A DNA stretch of 64,000 bases from Roseivirga sp. UBA6061 (GTDB lineage: Bacteria > Bacteroidota > Bacteroidia > Cytophagales > Cyclobacteriaceae), in NCBI GenBank assembly GCA_002427745.1, contig DIYF01000146.1:69707-133706 (forward strand). Direction: 5' to 3'. The notes under the pieces were generated by a model that was not told the DNA's origin, did no database searches, and saw nothing but the letters and a program-made list of their open reading frames with translations. Below are positions 1 to 7,650 of the stretch, in pieces. Numbering within the stretch: the first letter of the stretch is position 1; each line of letters begins with the position of its first letter. The position numbers and the translations under genes are program-made.

Positions 1-172
1 TCCTGCCAGGAAGATTGTGAACATAGACAAGCTCACATCTCTGGAATTCAAAAACATACTTTGGAATCAGGGTTCAGATGAGATTGAGTTAAACCGCCTC
101 TACAAACAGGCCGTTGAAAAACTGGAAGAAGTACAAAGCCTGGTAGAACAAATTTTAAAGGATGCTGAATGA
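1..172 (+). CDS. DUF6090-like protein, C-terminal fragment (partial at window edge)
   Basis: Only the last 56 codons of this gene are in the window; the frame is open from the left edge to a TGA at 170-172. The visible residues align well with the C-terminus of the protein encoded at 976-1671: both share an I-x-x-(I/F)-D-K-(L/I)-x-S-(L/V)-E-F-K-N block followed by a helical, acidic tail. It is therefore probably a paralogue of that DUF6090-like membrane protein. Its stop overlaps the ATG of the VIT-type transporter (ATGA), so the two are likely co-translated. The function is unknown; the paralogy is what I see, while the family name rests on the fuller copy. Confidence 0.7.
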   Translation, partial: PARKIVNIDKLTSLEFKNILWNQGSDEIELNRLYKQAVEKLEEVQSLVEQILKDAE

Positions 173-897
173 CTAACTCAGAGGAATCTTTACACGGACA
201 ATCCAGCTGGCTCAATCGCTTTCAGGACTATATAGGTGAGTTTGTGTATGGAGGTATTGACGGAAGTGTGACCACTTTTGCGGTAGTGGCCGGTTCGGCC
301 GGAGCCCAGCTGGACAGTGCCGTTGTGATAATACTCGGCTTTGCCAACCTTATAGCTGATGGCTTTGCCATGTCGGTAGGCAGCTACCTCTCTACCAAAT
401 CAGAGAAACAGAAATACCAGAAGCATAAAAATATTGAGTATTGGGAGGTAGACCACCTGCCGGAAAAGGAGCGCGAGGAGGTCCGGGAGATTTACGCGGC
501 CAAAGGGTTTGAAGGTGAGCTGCTTGAAAAGGTGGTCGATCAGATTACAGCAGACAAAGATCGCTGGGTGGATGTGATGATGAAGGAGGAGTTGGAAATG
601 GCTGAGGAAAACAAATCCCCTATTGCCATGGGAGCTGTAACCTTTATTTCATTTCTGATCCTGGGTTTCATTCCCCTGATTATCTATGTGGTTGATTATA
701 CGGTAGGCACTGAAGCAGACCTGTTCCTCTATAGTTCGGTCATGACCTTTATCATCTTCGGCCTTATCGGGTATGCCAAAAGCTATGTAACCAATACCAG
801 CCGTATCCGTGGAGTATTTGAGACCTTGTTTCTGGGAGGATCAGCAGCCCTGCTGGCCTATTTCGTGGGTGATATTCTGGAGAAACTCATCGTTTAA
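169..897 (+). CDS. VIT1/CCC1-type iron/manganese transporter family protein
   Basis: This 242-residue integral membrane protein belongs to the VIT1/CCC1 family, which moves Fe2+ or Mn2+ out of the cytosol. The hallmark first helices are present near residues 27-75 (GGIDGSVTTFAVVAG, then GFANLIADGFAMSVGSYLS), followed by a charged cytosolic segment at about 76-150 rich in Glu and Met (DVMMKEELEMAEE), the position of the metal-binding domain in plant VIT1. Three more hydrophobic helices follow to the C-terminus, giving the family's five. The ATG overlaps the stop of the upstream DUF6090-like gene, so they probably form an operon with the paralogue at 976. The metal substrate cannot be told from sequence. 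Confidence 0.88.
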   Translation: MTNSEESLHGQSSWLNRFQDYIGEFVYGGIDGSVTTFAVVAGSAGAQLDSAVVIILGFANLIADGFAMSVGSYLSTKSEKQKYQKHKNIEYWEVDHLPEKEREEVREIYAAKGFEGELLEKVVDQITADKDRWVDVMMKEELEMAEENKSPIAMGAVTFISFLILGFIPLIIYVVDYTVGTEADLFLYSSVMTFIIFGLIGYAKSYVTNTSRIRGVFETLFLGGSAALLAYFVGDILEKLIV

Positions 898-975
898 TCA
901 GCCGAAGCATCCTTTAGGGGTCTTTTTGAGTCATTATTATGTCGTTTACCCGAAACAATTTATTTTAGGCTTCGA

Positions 976-1671
976 ATGGTGAAATTCGGTACTTCCCGCA
1001 GGCTCAGCAAGGTAACCAAGGCTAATCTGGTCACTTACCTCATTGAAATCTTCATTGTGATTTTTGGTATTACGGTAGCCTATCAGCTCAATGTATACTA
1101 TGAGGATAAGAAAGATTTAAAGCTGGAAATATCTGCTATTGAAAAGTTGCAAACCGAAAATGAATCCAATATCCATCAGTTTGAATCACTGATTGAGGAC
1201 CGCTTTGAGCTGGCAGAAAACACCACAGAGCTGGCCAGGATTCTCTTCTCAGGAGGCAATCTGGAAGATGATGGCATCTCTCATTATCTATTTGATATCA
1301 ACAAGACCTTTAAGCCTATCATACAGTTTGAGGGAATGAACTTTTACCTCAATACAAACTACACAGACAGAAACTCTGACCTGAAAAGCGAACTCATTTC
1401 TTTGAAGAACTACTACCTGGAGCTGCGCGACCTCATTCAGTACTATGTACGCATGAAAGAAAAATACTACAGCGAGTTCCTGGTGAGTGAGGTTGATTTT
1501 GGAGAAGAACGAATCCTGACCTTTGACAAGATCAAAAGTGTGGAGTTCAAAAACCTGGTAGTAAACCTTCTCTCCAACGAAAATGACCTGAATAACTTGT
1601 TTGAAACTGCCTATCAAAAAGCCCTGGATGTGGACCTGTTGATAGAAGCAAAACTTGGTCATGAATTTTAA
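976..1671 (+). CDS. DUF6090-like membrane-anchored protein
   Basis: A 231-residue protein with one N-terminal transmembrane segment (about residues 20-40, VTYLIEIFIVIFGITVAYQL), then a long, mostly helical soluble region rich in Glu, Asp, Asn and Lys. The N-terminal pattern, a hydrophobic EIFxVxxGI helix followed by a charged coiled region, is that of DUF6090 proteins, common in Bacteroidota and of unknown function. The C-terminal 50 residues match the truncated gene at 1-172, so the transporter at 169-897 lies between two paralogues. The start ATG lies 78 bp after the transporter stop. A symmetric hairpin at 1686-1719 follows the gene. I assign no function. Confidence 0.7.
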   Translation: MVKFGTSRRLSKVTKANLVTYLIEIFIVIFGITVAYQLNVYYEDKKDLKLEISAIEKLQTENESNIHQFESLIEDRFELAENTTELARILFSGGNLEDDGISHYLFDINKTFKPIIQFEGMNFYLNTNYTDRNSDLKSELISLKNYYLELRDLIQYYVRMKEKYYSEFLVSEVDFGEERILTFDKIKSVEFKNLVVNLLSNENDLNNLFETAYQKALDVDLLIEAKLGHEF

Positions 1672-1685
1672 GAAGCCGAAAAGTC

Positions 1686-1719
1686 AAAAGGTCTGACCGT
1701 AACAGCCAGACCTCTTTTT
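1686..1719. terminator. Bidirectional Rho-independent terminator
   Basis: GGTCTG at 1690-1695 pairs with CAGACC at 1707-1712; the hairpin is preceded by AAAA and followed by TCTTTTT. It lies between convergent genes (DUF6090-like on plus, cysH on minus), and has a T-rich run on the exit side for both strands. Confidence 0.6.
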
Positions 1720-1798
1720 GCGTGTGTTAATCCTCCCTTTTCACTAATCATCAGCTCGCTACCGCTTTAACGTTACAAGCCAGGCAGATAAACAAACT

Positions 1799-2521
1799 TT
1801 ATACTTTCACCGCTTCCAGACTTACCTGGTGCAGTCCACATTCTTTCTTACTGGTTTCCCACCACCATCTTCCGGCACGAGCATCTTCTCCGGGCTCTAT
1901 GGCACGGGTACAAGGTGCACAGCCAATGCTGACATATCCCTGATCATGCAGCTCATTGTACGGTACTTTGTGCTCTTTGAGATAGTCAACCATCTGCTCA
2001 TAAGTCCAGTCAAGGATAGGGTTATACTTGATAATCTGATTGGCGTCATCCCATTCCATCAACTCAAAATTCTGACGGTTTTCGGACTGCCCCGCTCTCA
2101 GCCCGGTTACCCAGACACGATTACCCGCTAAAGCTCTTTTGAGAGGTTCCACCTTTCTGATATAGCAGCACTCCTTCCTGTTGTCAACCGAAGAATAAAA
2201 GCTGTGCATCCCTTTCTCGGTCACCAGGTCTTCTACTTTTTCGAAATTAGGAAAGTAGGTCTTGATAGGCTTTTTGTACCTGCTCCTGGTTTTATCAATC
2301 AGGTCATAGGTTTCTTTAAACAGCCTGCCGGTGTCCAGGGTAAATACATCCACGCCAATGTCATTTTTAAAAATGGCATCCGTAATTACCTGATCTTCCT
2401 GACCAAAGGCCGAGGAAAAAACCACCTGACCGGGAAACATAGCAGCTATTTCTTTCAGGCCATCGGCCAGTGAAAGATGCTGTAATCTGAGCTTTAGTGT
2501 TTCTGTAGATATCACAGGCAT
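1799..2521 (-). CDS. cysH: Adenylyl-sulfate (APS) reductase, thioredoxin-dependent
   Basis: This 240-residue protein reduces adenylyl sulfate to sulfite and AMP in assimilatory sulfate reduction. A PP-loop-like nucleotide site is visible at about residues 35-44 (FSSAFGQEDQ). Cys118-Cys119 (KECCYIRKV) and Cys201-x2-Cys204 (GCAPCT) are the [4Fe-4S] ligands that mark APS-type rather than PAPS-type reductases, and the catalytic Cys228 sits in the C-terminal KKECGLH motif. The start codon directly follows the stop of the DUF2061 gene (TAAATG), so the two are translationally coupled under the promoter near 2800. The matching sulfite reductase operon is at 4724-8666. ATP sulfurylase genes are not in the window. 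Confidence 0.95.
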   Translation of the reverse strand: MPVISTETLKLRLQHLSLADGLKEIAAMFPGQVVFSSAFGQEDQVITDAIFKNDIGVDVFTLDTGRLFKETYDLIDKTRSRYKKPIKTYFPNFEKVEDLVTEKGMHSFYSSVDNRKECCYIRKVEPLKRALAGNRVWVTGLRAGQSENRQNFELMEWDDANQIIKYNPILDWTYEQMVDYLKEHKVPYNELHDQGYVSIGCAPCTRAIEPGEDARAGRWWWETSKKECGLHQVSLEAVKV

Positions 2522-2767
2522 TTATTTTTTGAGTTTGACAGTGGACCAGGCACGCTCATGCAGATAGTAGAGCACCATTTTAGACACAACCTCCACGGAA
2601 CCAATGGACATAGCCATGGTAGTATTTCCGGTAATCAGGTAGGAAATAATCATGGTATCGATGGTACCGACCACACGCCAGCTCACCGTTTTCATAAGGC
2701 TTCTCAAGGTACTGTCACCTTTTTGAGCACTTTCAATTTTTCCTTTTATCGCTGTATCTAAGAGCAT
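2522..2767 (-). CDS. DUF2061 small membrane protein
   Basis: An 81-residue protein with two predicted membrane helices in its second half (around 30-48 and 52-70). The block SLMKTVSWRVVGTIDTMIIS followed by a second helix ending in YYLHERAW is typical of DUF2061, a family whose members are often fused to or encoded beside sulfate-assimilation genes. Here it is the first gene of the cysH operon and abuts it with no spacer. The biochemical role is unknown; a role in sulfate or sulfite handling at the membrane is only an inference from this context. Confidence 0.85.
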   Translation of the reverse strand: MLLDTAIKGKIESAQKGDSTLRSLMKTVSWRVVGTIDTMIISYLITGNTTMAMSIGSVEVVSKMVLYYLHERAWSTVKLKK

Positions 2768-2796
2768 TTTCTGGTCCTTTAAACAGGTTGATTATG

Positions 2797-2834
2797 CAAA
2801 TCTATATAATCTCTACCTTTTTAGTAGGGTAATA
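2797..2834 (-). promoter_or_regulatory. Promoter of the DUF2061-cysH operon with candidate Rrf2 operator
   Basis: On the minus strand a -7 box TAGATTTG (2797-2804) matches the Bacteroidota TAnnTTTG consensus. Just upstream lies CTAC-N7-GTAG (half-sites 2813-2816 and 2824-2827) inside TATTACCCTACTAAAAAGG. Nearly the same element, again with a 7-nt spacer and the TATTACC flank, lies before the sulfite reductase gene (4629-4652). It covers the -33 region, as expected for a repressor site. Binding by the neighbouring Rrf2 protein is inferred. Confidence 0.6.
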
Positions 2835-2848
2835 ACGCAAAAAATTTT

Positions 2849-3262
2849 TCAGGGTTTCCTTAACACGTCTTTTAACGTCTTATTTTCTAAAACTTTCAGT
2901 GTGTTATCACGCACTTCGCTCATCACCGTATTCAGTCCGCAGATCTCTTCAGTGCAGTGCTCACAGCGTTCGTAGTAGTTAAGGCTTACGCAGGGTAGCA
3001 AGGCGATGGGGCCATCGAGCATCCTGATAATTTTTGCAAGGGCTACTTCTTCAGGTGCTTTGATCAGGTAGTAGCCTCCGCCCTTTCCTTTTTTACTTCC
3101 CAGAATGCCTGCCTTCTTCAGCTCAAGTAAAATATTCTCCAGAAACTTCAGAGAGATATGTCTTTCCTGAGAGATTTCGGAGATTAATATAGGTCCCTTG
3201 TCGAGATTCTCAGCAAGGTAAGTAAGAGCATGAAAAGCGTATTGGGTCTTTTTAGAGAGCAA
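2849..3262 (-). CDS. Rrf2-family transcriptional regulator, probable sulfur-assimilation regulator
   Basis: A 137-residue Rrf2-family DNA-binding protein. The N-terminal winged helix is clear (KKTQYAFHALTYLAE, ISLKFLENILLELKKAGIL, then the wing GSKKGKGGGYYL). The C-terminal part has four cysteines, Cys91, Cys100, Cys103 and Cys108, in the region where IscR-type members bind an Fe-S cluster, though the spacing differs from IscR. Rrf2 proteins of other bacteria such as CymR control cysteine and sulfur genes. This gene sits between the cysH operon and the sulfite reductase operon, whose promoters share a palindrome-like element, so control of sulfate assimilation is the best inference. It is followed downstream by the cysH operon on the same strand. 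Confidence 0.88.
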   Translation of the reverse strand: MLSKKTQYAFHALTYLAENLDKGPILISEISQERHISLKFLENILLELKKAGILGSKKGKGGGYYLIKAPEEVALAKIIRMLDGPIALLPCVSLNYYERCEHCTEEICGLNTVMSEVRDNTLKVLENKTLKDVLRKP

Positions 3263-3303
3263 CCTGAAAAAGTTTAGATAGCAAGTTATTTAAATTTCTA
3301 AAT

Positions 3304-3325
3304 AAAAAAAGGAGCAACATGCTCC
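3304..3325 (-). terminator. Rho-independent terminator of dnaN
   Basis: On the minus strand GGAGC-ATGTT-GCTCC (3311-3325) is followed directly by seven T residues (3310-3304). It lies 25 bp past the dnaN stop and separates dnaN from the Rrf2 gene. Confidence 0.85.
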
Positions 3326-3349
3326 TTCAATATTTTCGGTCGACAGATA

Positions 3350-4471
3350 CTAGTAATTATTCAGCATTACCGGCATTACGAGCATCAGAATGTCTTCACT
3401 CTCGTCTTGCTCTGCAGGTACGATCAGTCCGGCACGGTTAGGCTGAGACATGTGAAGCACAATCTCTTTAGACTGTACATTGCCCAACATTTCTACCAGG
3501 AACTTGGCATTGAAGCCGATTTCGATGTCCTCTCCATCGTGCTCACAGGCCAGCGTTTCTTTTGCCTCATTCGAGAAGTCCAGGTCTTCTGCTGAAATGG
3601 AAAGCTCACTACCGGTAATCTTCAGACGAATCTGATGTGTGGTTTTGTTAGCGTAAATCGAAATCCTTTTGAGGGAACCCAAAAGCTCATTGCGATCGAT
3701 TCTCATCTGAATTGGGTTGTCTGTCGGGATCACGTTCTCATAATCAGGGAAACGCTCATCAATCAGACGACAGATCATCTTGATATTATTAAAGTGGAAA
3801 TAAGCATTGCTTGCATTGTATTCCACAATCACATTCGAGTTTTCAGAAGGCAGGGTCGACTTGAGCAGGTTGAGTGCCTTGCGGGGAATAATGATAGCCA
3901 TACCTGTATCAGAGGCTACATCTACCCTTCTGTATCTTACCAGTCTGTGACCGTCTGTAGCCACAAAGGTGGTATTGGTTTCATCCAGCTTTACATACAC
4001 CCCGGTCATGGCTGGTCTCAGCTCATCGTTACTGGTAGCAAAAATTGTATTCCCGATGGCGCTGCTCAAAACGTCAGTGGACATGTCTACATTATAGGCA
4101 TCAGACACTGCCGGTACTTTTGGAAAATCCGTAGCATTCTCACCCGCCAGTTTATAACGACCATTGTCAGAGTTAATCTCTACGCTGTAAGTCTCTCCGT
4201 CAATCGTGAAAGTTACCGGCTGCTCAGGCAGATTCTTCAGAGTGTCCATCAGAATTCTGGCAGGTACTGCGATGCTCCCATCCTCTTTCGCCTCTACATC
4301 AATTTCAGTGATCATTGAAGTCTGCAGATCAGATGCCGTAATGGTCAGCAGACCATCCTTTATCTCGAACAAAAAGTTTTCTAAAATGGGCACCACAGGA
4401 TTTGTGGTAATCACTCCGTTAATGTTGGAAAGACGCTTTAATAGTTCAGCGGAGGAAACAATAAACTTCAT
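3350..4471 (-). CDS. dnaN: DNA polymerase III subunit beta (sliding clamp)
   Basis: This 373-residue protein is the beta clamp, the ring that tethers DNA polymerase III to DNA. The start MKFIVSSAELLKRLSNINGVI, the central ATDGHRLVRYR motif, the late YANKTTHQIRL segment and the C-terminal VMPVMLNNY tail are all characteristic, and the length fits the family's three clamp domains. The gene is monocistronic, closed by the strong hairpin at 3304-3325. It is not next to dnaA or recF in this window; instead it sits inside the sulfur assimilation region. Confidence 0.97.
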   Translation of the reverse strand: MKFIVSSAELLKRLSNINGVITTNPVVPILENFLFEIKDGLLTITASDLQTSMITEIDVEAKEDGSIAVPARILMDTLKNLPEQPVTFTIDGETYSVEINSDNGRYKLAGENATDFPKVPAVSDAYNVDMSTDVLSSAIGNTIFATSNDELRPAMTGVYVKLDETNTTFVATDGHRLVRYRRVDVASDTGMAIIIPRKALNLLKSTLPSENSNVIVEYNASNAYFHFNNIKMICRLIDERFPDYENVIPTDNPIQMRIDRNELLGSLKRISIYANKTTHQIRLKITGSELSISAEDLDFSNEAKETLACEHDGEDIEIGFNAKFLVEMLGNVQSKEIVLHMSQPNRAGLIVPAEQDESEDILMLVMPVMLNNY

Positions 4472-4628
4472 AAAAGGGTGATTTATTTTAAGCGCATAAA
4501 GTTAAAAATAAAATCAATAACGAGAATTAAATACTCCTTTTTTGCCAGCTCTTCCGCGCGAATAATCAGCCCCCGCTGACAAGGCAAAATCATAGCCTCA
4601 TAAATTTTTCTTCATGCTTTCGGAACTA

Positions 4629-4652
4629 TTACCCTACAAAATTGGTAGATTT
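4629..4652 (+). promoter_or_regulatory. Candidate Rrf2 operator upstream of the sulfite reductase operon
   Basis: TATTACCCTACAAAATTGG followed by TAGA contains CTAC (4634-4637) and GTAG (4645-4648) seven bases apart. It matches the element in front of the DUF2061-cysH operon in both half-sites, spacer length and TATTACC flank. AT-rich sequence TATATTTATTTGC (4663-4675), a loose match to a Bacteroidota -7 box, follows. The element is about 75 bp before the ATG at 4724. Confidence 0.55.
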
Positions 4653-4723
4653 TATATCCTTTTATATTTATTTGCGTAAGAAATCGCATTGCAGGGCCAG
4701 AAGCCTCTGCCAAACAAGACATT

Positions 4724-6868
4724 ATGAGCGTAGCCATATCATCAAAAGTCAGTGAAGCAGCCAAAAAGGACATCATTGACCTTCAGAAGAAAATCGAAAG
4801 ATTTCAGAACGGAGAAATTGAAGAAGACAAGTTTAAGCTGTTCAGGCTCACGCGTGGCGTCTACGGCCAGCGACAGCCCGGGGTACAGATGATCAGGATC
4901 AAACTGCCTTACGGCAAGGTAACATCCGGCCAGCTGGCAAAGATTGCTGACGTATCTGATAAATATGCCACCGGTAACCTGCACTTAACCACCCGGCAGG
5001 ATATTCAGCTGCACTATGTAAAGATGACGGAATCTCCTGCCCTCTGGGCTGAACTGGAAGAAGAAAGCGTTACGCTACGTGAGGCCTGTGGCAATACGGT
5101 GAGAAATGTTACCGCTTCTTCTGATGCGGGCATCAACCCCAATGAACCCTTTGATGTTACCCCTCATGCTCACGCTCTGACGCATTATTTTCTGAGAAAC
5201 CCTGTCTGCCAGGACATGGGCAGAAAGTTTAAAATTGCCTTCGCTTCTGACGAACAGGACTCGGCTTATACCTATTTCCATGATCTTGGGTTTATTCCGA
5301 AGGTACAGCAGGTAGATGGTGTGCCGGTACAGGGGTTTAAAGTAGTAATTGGCGGAGGTCTGGGTGCTCAGGCACTGGTGGCTCACACCGCCTACGAATT
5401 CTTGCCGGAAGATCAGATTATTCCGTTCGCAGAAGCGGTCATCCGGGTCTTCGATCGCTATGGAGAAAGAGCCAACAGGAATAAGGCCCGCATGAAGTTT
5501 CTGCTTAAGAAGATGGGCTTTGAGCAAATGATGACACTCATCAATGAGGAACGTACCGCCATAAAGACTAAATCTTTTAAAATCGATGCCGGTCTGGCCC
5601 AGCCGGAGTTACCTGAGTACAAGGCTCCCGGTACTATTGATATTGACAACTGGGAGGACTTTGAAGACTGGCAGCGCACCAACGTATTTGAGCAAAAGCA
5701 GAGAGGATATTATGGCGTCTGGGTGCGGGTTCCCCTGGGAGATATTCACTCTAATATTGCCAGAAGCCTGGCAGCTCTGGTAAAAGACTTTGCCGCGGAT
5801 GACATTCGTGTTACGGTCAATCAGGGACTCCTTATTAAATATGTAAAGAAGGAGCACCTGGCCCTGTTCTATCAGGAACTGAGCAAGCTCAACCTGTCAA
5901 AGCCCGGCTTTAACTCTACCCATGATATTACCGCCTGTCCGGGTTCTGATACCTGTAACCTGGCCGTAACCAATAGCACAGCTCTTTCTCTTCAGTTGGA
6001 GGAAATGCTGCAGACTGAATTCAGGGGGCTCATCGATGAGTCTCATATCAAAATAAAAATCTCCGGCTGTATGAATGCCTGTGGTCAGCACATGGCGGCT
6101 AATATTGGTTTTCATGGCAGTTCTATTAAGAATGGAGCACTGATCGTTCCGGCCATGCAAATCGTTATTGGCGGAGGTGTTTCTCCAGATGGTAAAGGCT
6201 TTATCGCAGAAAAAGTAGTGAAGGTGCCTACCAAGAAAATTCCTCAGGCACTCGCACTGGTACTCAGGGAATTTGAAAACCAGGGTAATGAAGGCGAGTA
6301 CTTTAACGACTTCTATCAGCGTCTGGGTAAAATGCACTTCTACCACCTGTTGAAGCCTCTGGCCGATGTAGCCAGTCTTTCAGAAAGTGATTATGTAGAC
6401 TGGGGCAAGACTGAAAACTTTATTCCTGAAATAGGTGTGGGCGAATGTGCCAGTGTAATGCTGGATGTAATCGGCACCATTATAGAAGAATCTCAGGAGC
6501 GACTTGACTGGTCAAAAGAAGGGCTGGATCAGGGATTATGGGCAGACGCTATTTATAACAGCTACAACACCTTTGTGATTGGTGCCAAGGCCCTGTTGCT
6601 GAGTGAAGATATTAAGTGCAATACGCAGATTGGCATCATCCAGAGCTTCGATGAGCATTTCAGTGGTAAGGCTCCTTTTGAATTTGAAAACGGCTTTGAA
6701 TCACTCGTGCTTTCTCTTAAGAAAAATGAGCCTGGTGAGGAATTTGCCCTGAACTTTTATGCTCAGGCACAAAGCTTTTTGTCAAAGGCCCGTGCCTACC
6801 GCACCAACCAGCTCATAGCGGCTGGAGGAGAAGATAAACTAGTAGTAACCGATTTCTATAAAGCCTGA
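4724..6868 (+). CDS. Siroheme-dependent sulfite (nitrite/sulfite) reductase with C-terminal HEPN-like domain
   Basis: A 714-residue hemoprotein that should reduce sulfite to sulfide (nitrite to ammonia cannot be excluded). The two-fold ferredoxin-like plus NIR_SIR architecture is visible: first half around 45-115 (LTTRQDIQLHY), first siroheme half about 120-275 (GNTVRNVTAS), second half from about 330. Siroheme/[4Fe-4S] ligands are Cys405-x5-Cys411 (CPGSDTC) and Cys449-x3-Cys453 (CMNAC). Residues from about 587 to 705 form an extra all-helical region (SKEGLDQGLWADAIYNSY, then a GAKALLL helix) that looks like a HEPN domain and is absent from E. coli CysI. The next gene, cobA, overlaps its stop by one base, and siroheme enzymes follow, which supports the assignment. 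Confidence 0.9.
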   Translation: MSVAISSKVSEAAKKDIIDLQKKIERFQNGEIEEDKFKLFRLTRGVYGQRQPGVQMIRIKLPYGKVTSGQLAKIADVSDKYATGNLHLTTRQDIQLHYVKMTESPALWAELEEESVTLREACGNTVRNVTASSDAGINPNEPFDVTPHAHALTHYFLRNPVCQDMGRKFKIAFASDEQDSAYTYFHDLGFIPKVQQVDGVPVQGFKVVIGGGLGAQALVAHTAYEFLPEDQIIPFAEAVIRVFDRYGERANRNKARMKFLLKKMGFEQMMTLINEERTAIKTKSFKIDAGLAQPELPEYKAPGTIDIDNWEDFEDWQRTNVFEQKQRGYYGVWVRVPLGDIHSNIARSLAALVKDFAADDIRVTVNQGLLIKYVKKEHLALFYQELSKLNLSKPGFNSTHDITACPGSDTCNLAVTNSTALSLQLEEMLQTEFRGLIDESHIKIKISGCMNACGQHMAANIGFHGSSIKNGALIVPAMQIVIGGGVSPDGKGFIAEKVVKVPTKKIPQALALVLREFENQGNEGEYFNDFYQRLGKMHFYHLLKPLADVASLSESDYVDWGKTENFIPEIGVGECASVMLDVIGTIIEESQERLDWSKEGLDQGLWADAIYNSYNTFVIGAKALLLSEDIKCNTQIGIIQSFDEHFSGKAPFEFENGFESLVLSLKKNEPGEEFALNFYAQAQSFLSKARAYRTNQLIAAGGEDKLVVTDFYKA

Positions 6869-7650
6869 TGCTCAACGTTACAACACATGCCCGACTGACC
6901 CTGGTAGGGGCCGGTCCCGGTGATCCGGATCTGATCAGCGTAAAAGGTATCAAGGCTCTTGCCGATGCTGATGTGGTACTTTACGATGCCCTGGTCAGCA
7001 AGGAATTGCTTGCCTATGCTCCGGATAGAGCAGAGCTTATCTTTGTGGGGAAACGTGTCGGCCGCCACAGTCATACGCAGGATGCCATTAATGAACTGAT
7101 TGTACATTTCGCTCACGAAAAAGGCCACGTAGTCCGCTTAAAGGGTGGAGACCCTTTTATTTTCGGACGGGGCTATGAGGAAATTGCCTATGCCGAAAAG
7201 CATAAGGTAGCCACCAGCATGGTGCCCGGGATCAGTAGCTCAGCGGCAGTCCCTGCACTACAGGGGATTCCTTTAACCTCCCGGGGCATCAACCACAGCT
7301 TCTGGGTAGTGACCGGCACCACAAGTGAAGGTGAGCTATCCAAAGATGTAGCCATTGCGGCACAATCATCGGCCACGGTGGTGATTCTGATGGGTACCCG
7401 CAAGCTGGAGCAGATCTGTGAGATATTCAGCGCCAACGGTAAGTCAGATACTCCTGTAGCGATTATACAGAACGGGACTATGCCAGATGAGCGCATGGTA
7501 AAAGGTAAGATCACAGATATTGCTACTAAGGCCAGACAAGAAGGTATAGGAGCACCGGCCATTATTGTGATTGGTGAAACAGTGAACCTGAGTGAAAAAG
7601 AACTGGCTCCGATTGTACAACAACAAGTTATCACAGAGCTTTATGGCTAA
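6868..7650 (+). CDS. cobA: Uroporphyrinogen-III C-methyltransferase (SUMT)
   Basis: A 260-residue SAM-dependent enzyme that methylates uroporphyrinogen III at C-2 and C-7 to precorrin-2, the first step toward siroheme. The family motifs are in order: VGAGPGDPDLISVKG near 12-26, VLYDALVS, GKRVGRH, RLKGGDPFIFGRG near 92-104, VPGISSSAAVPA, and the late VIILMGTRKL and TPVAIIQNGT blocks. The length fits a stand-alone SUMT rather than a CysG-type fusion. The ATG overlaps the sulfite reductase stop by one base (TGATG), and the next gene starts eight bases before its end, so the three are tightly coupled. The siroheme serves the reductase upstream. Confidence 0.95.
   Translation: MLNVTTHARLTLVGAGPGDPDLISVKGIKALADADVVLYDALVSKELLAYAPDRAELIFVGKRVGRHSHTQDAINELIVHFAHEKGHVVRLKGGDPFIFGRGYEEIAYAEKHKVATSMVPGISSSAAVPALQGIPLTSRGINHSFWVVTGTTSEGELSKDVAIAAQSSATVVILMGTRKLEQICEIFSANGKSDTPVAIIQNGTMPDERMVKGKITDIATKARQEGIGAPAIIVIGETVNLSEKELAPIVQQQVITELYG

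Noticed and set aside
3635..4318. Long plus-strand open frame (227 codons) opposite dnaN
   Set aside because: It lies entirely antisense to dnaN, whose motifs are intact, and its translation has no domain or start context.
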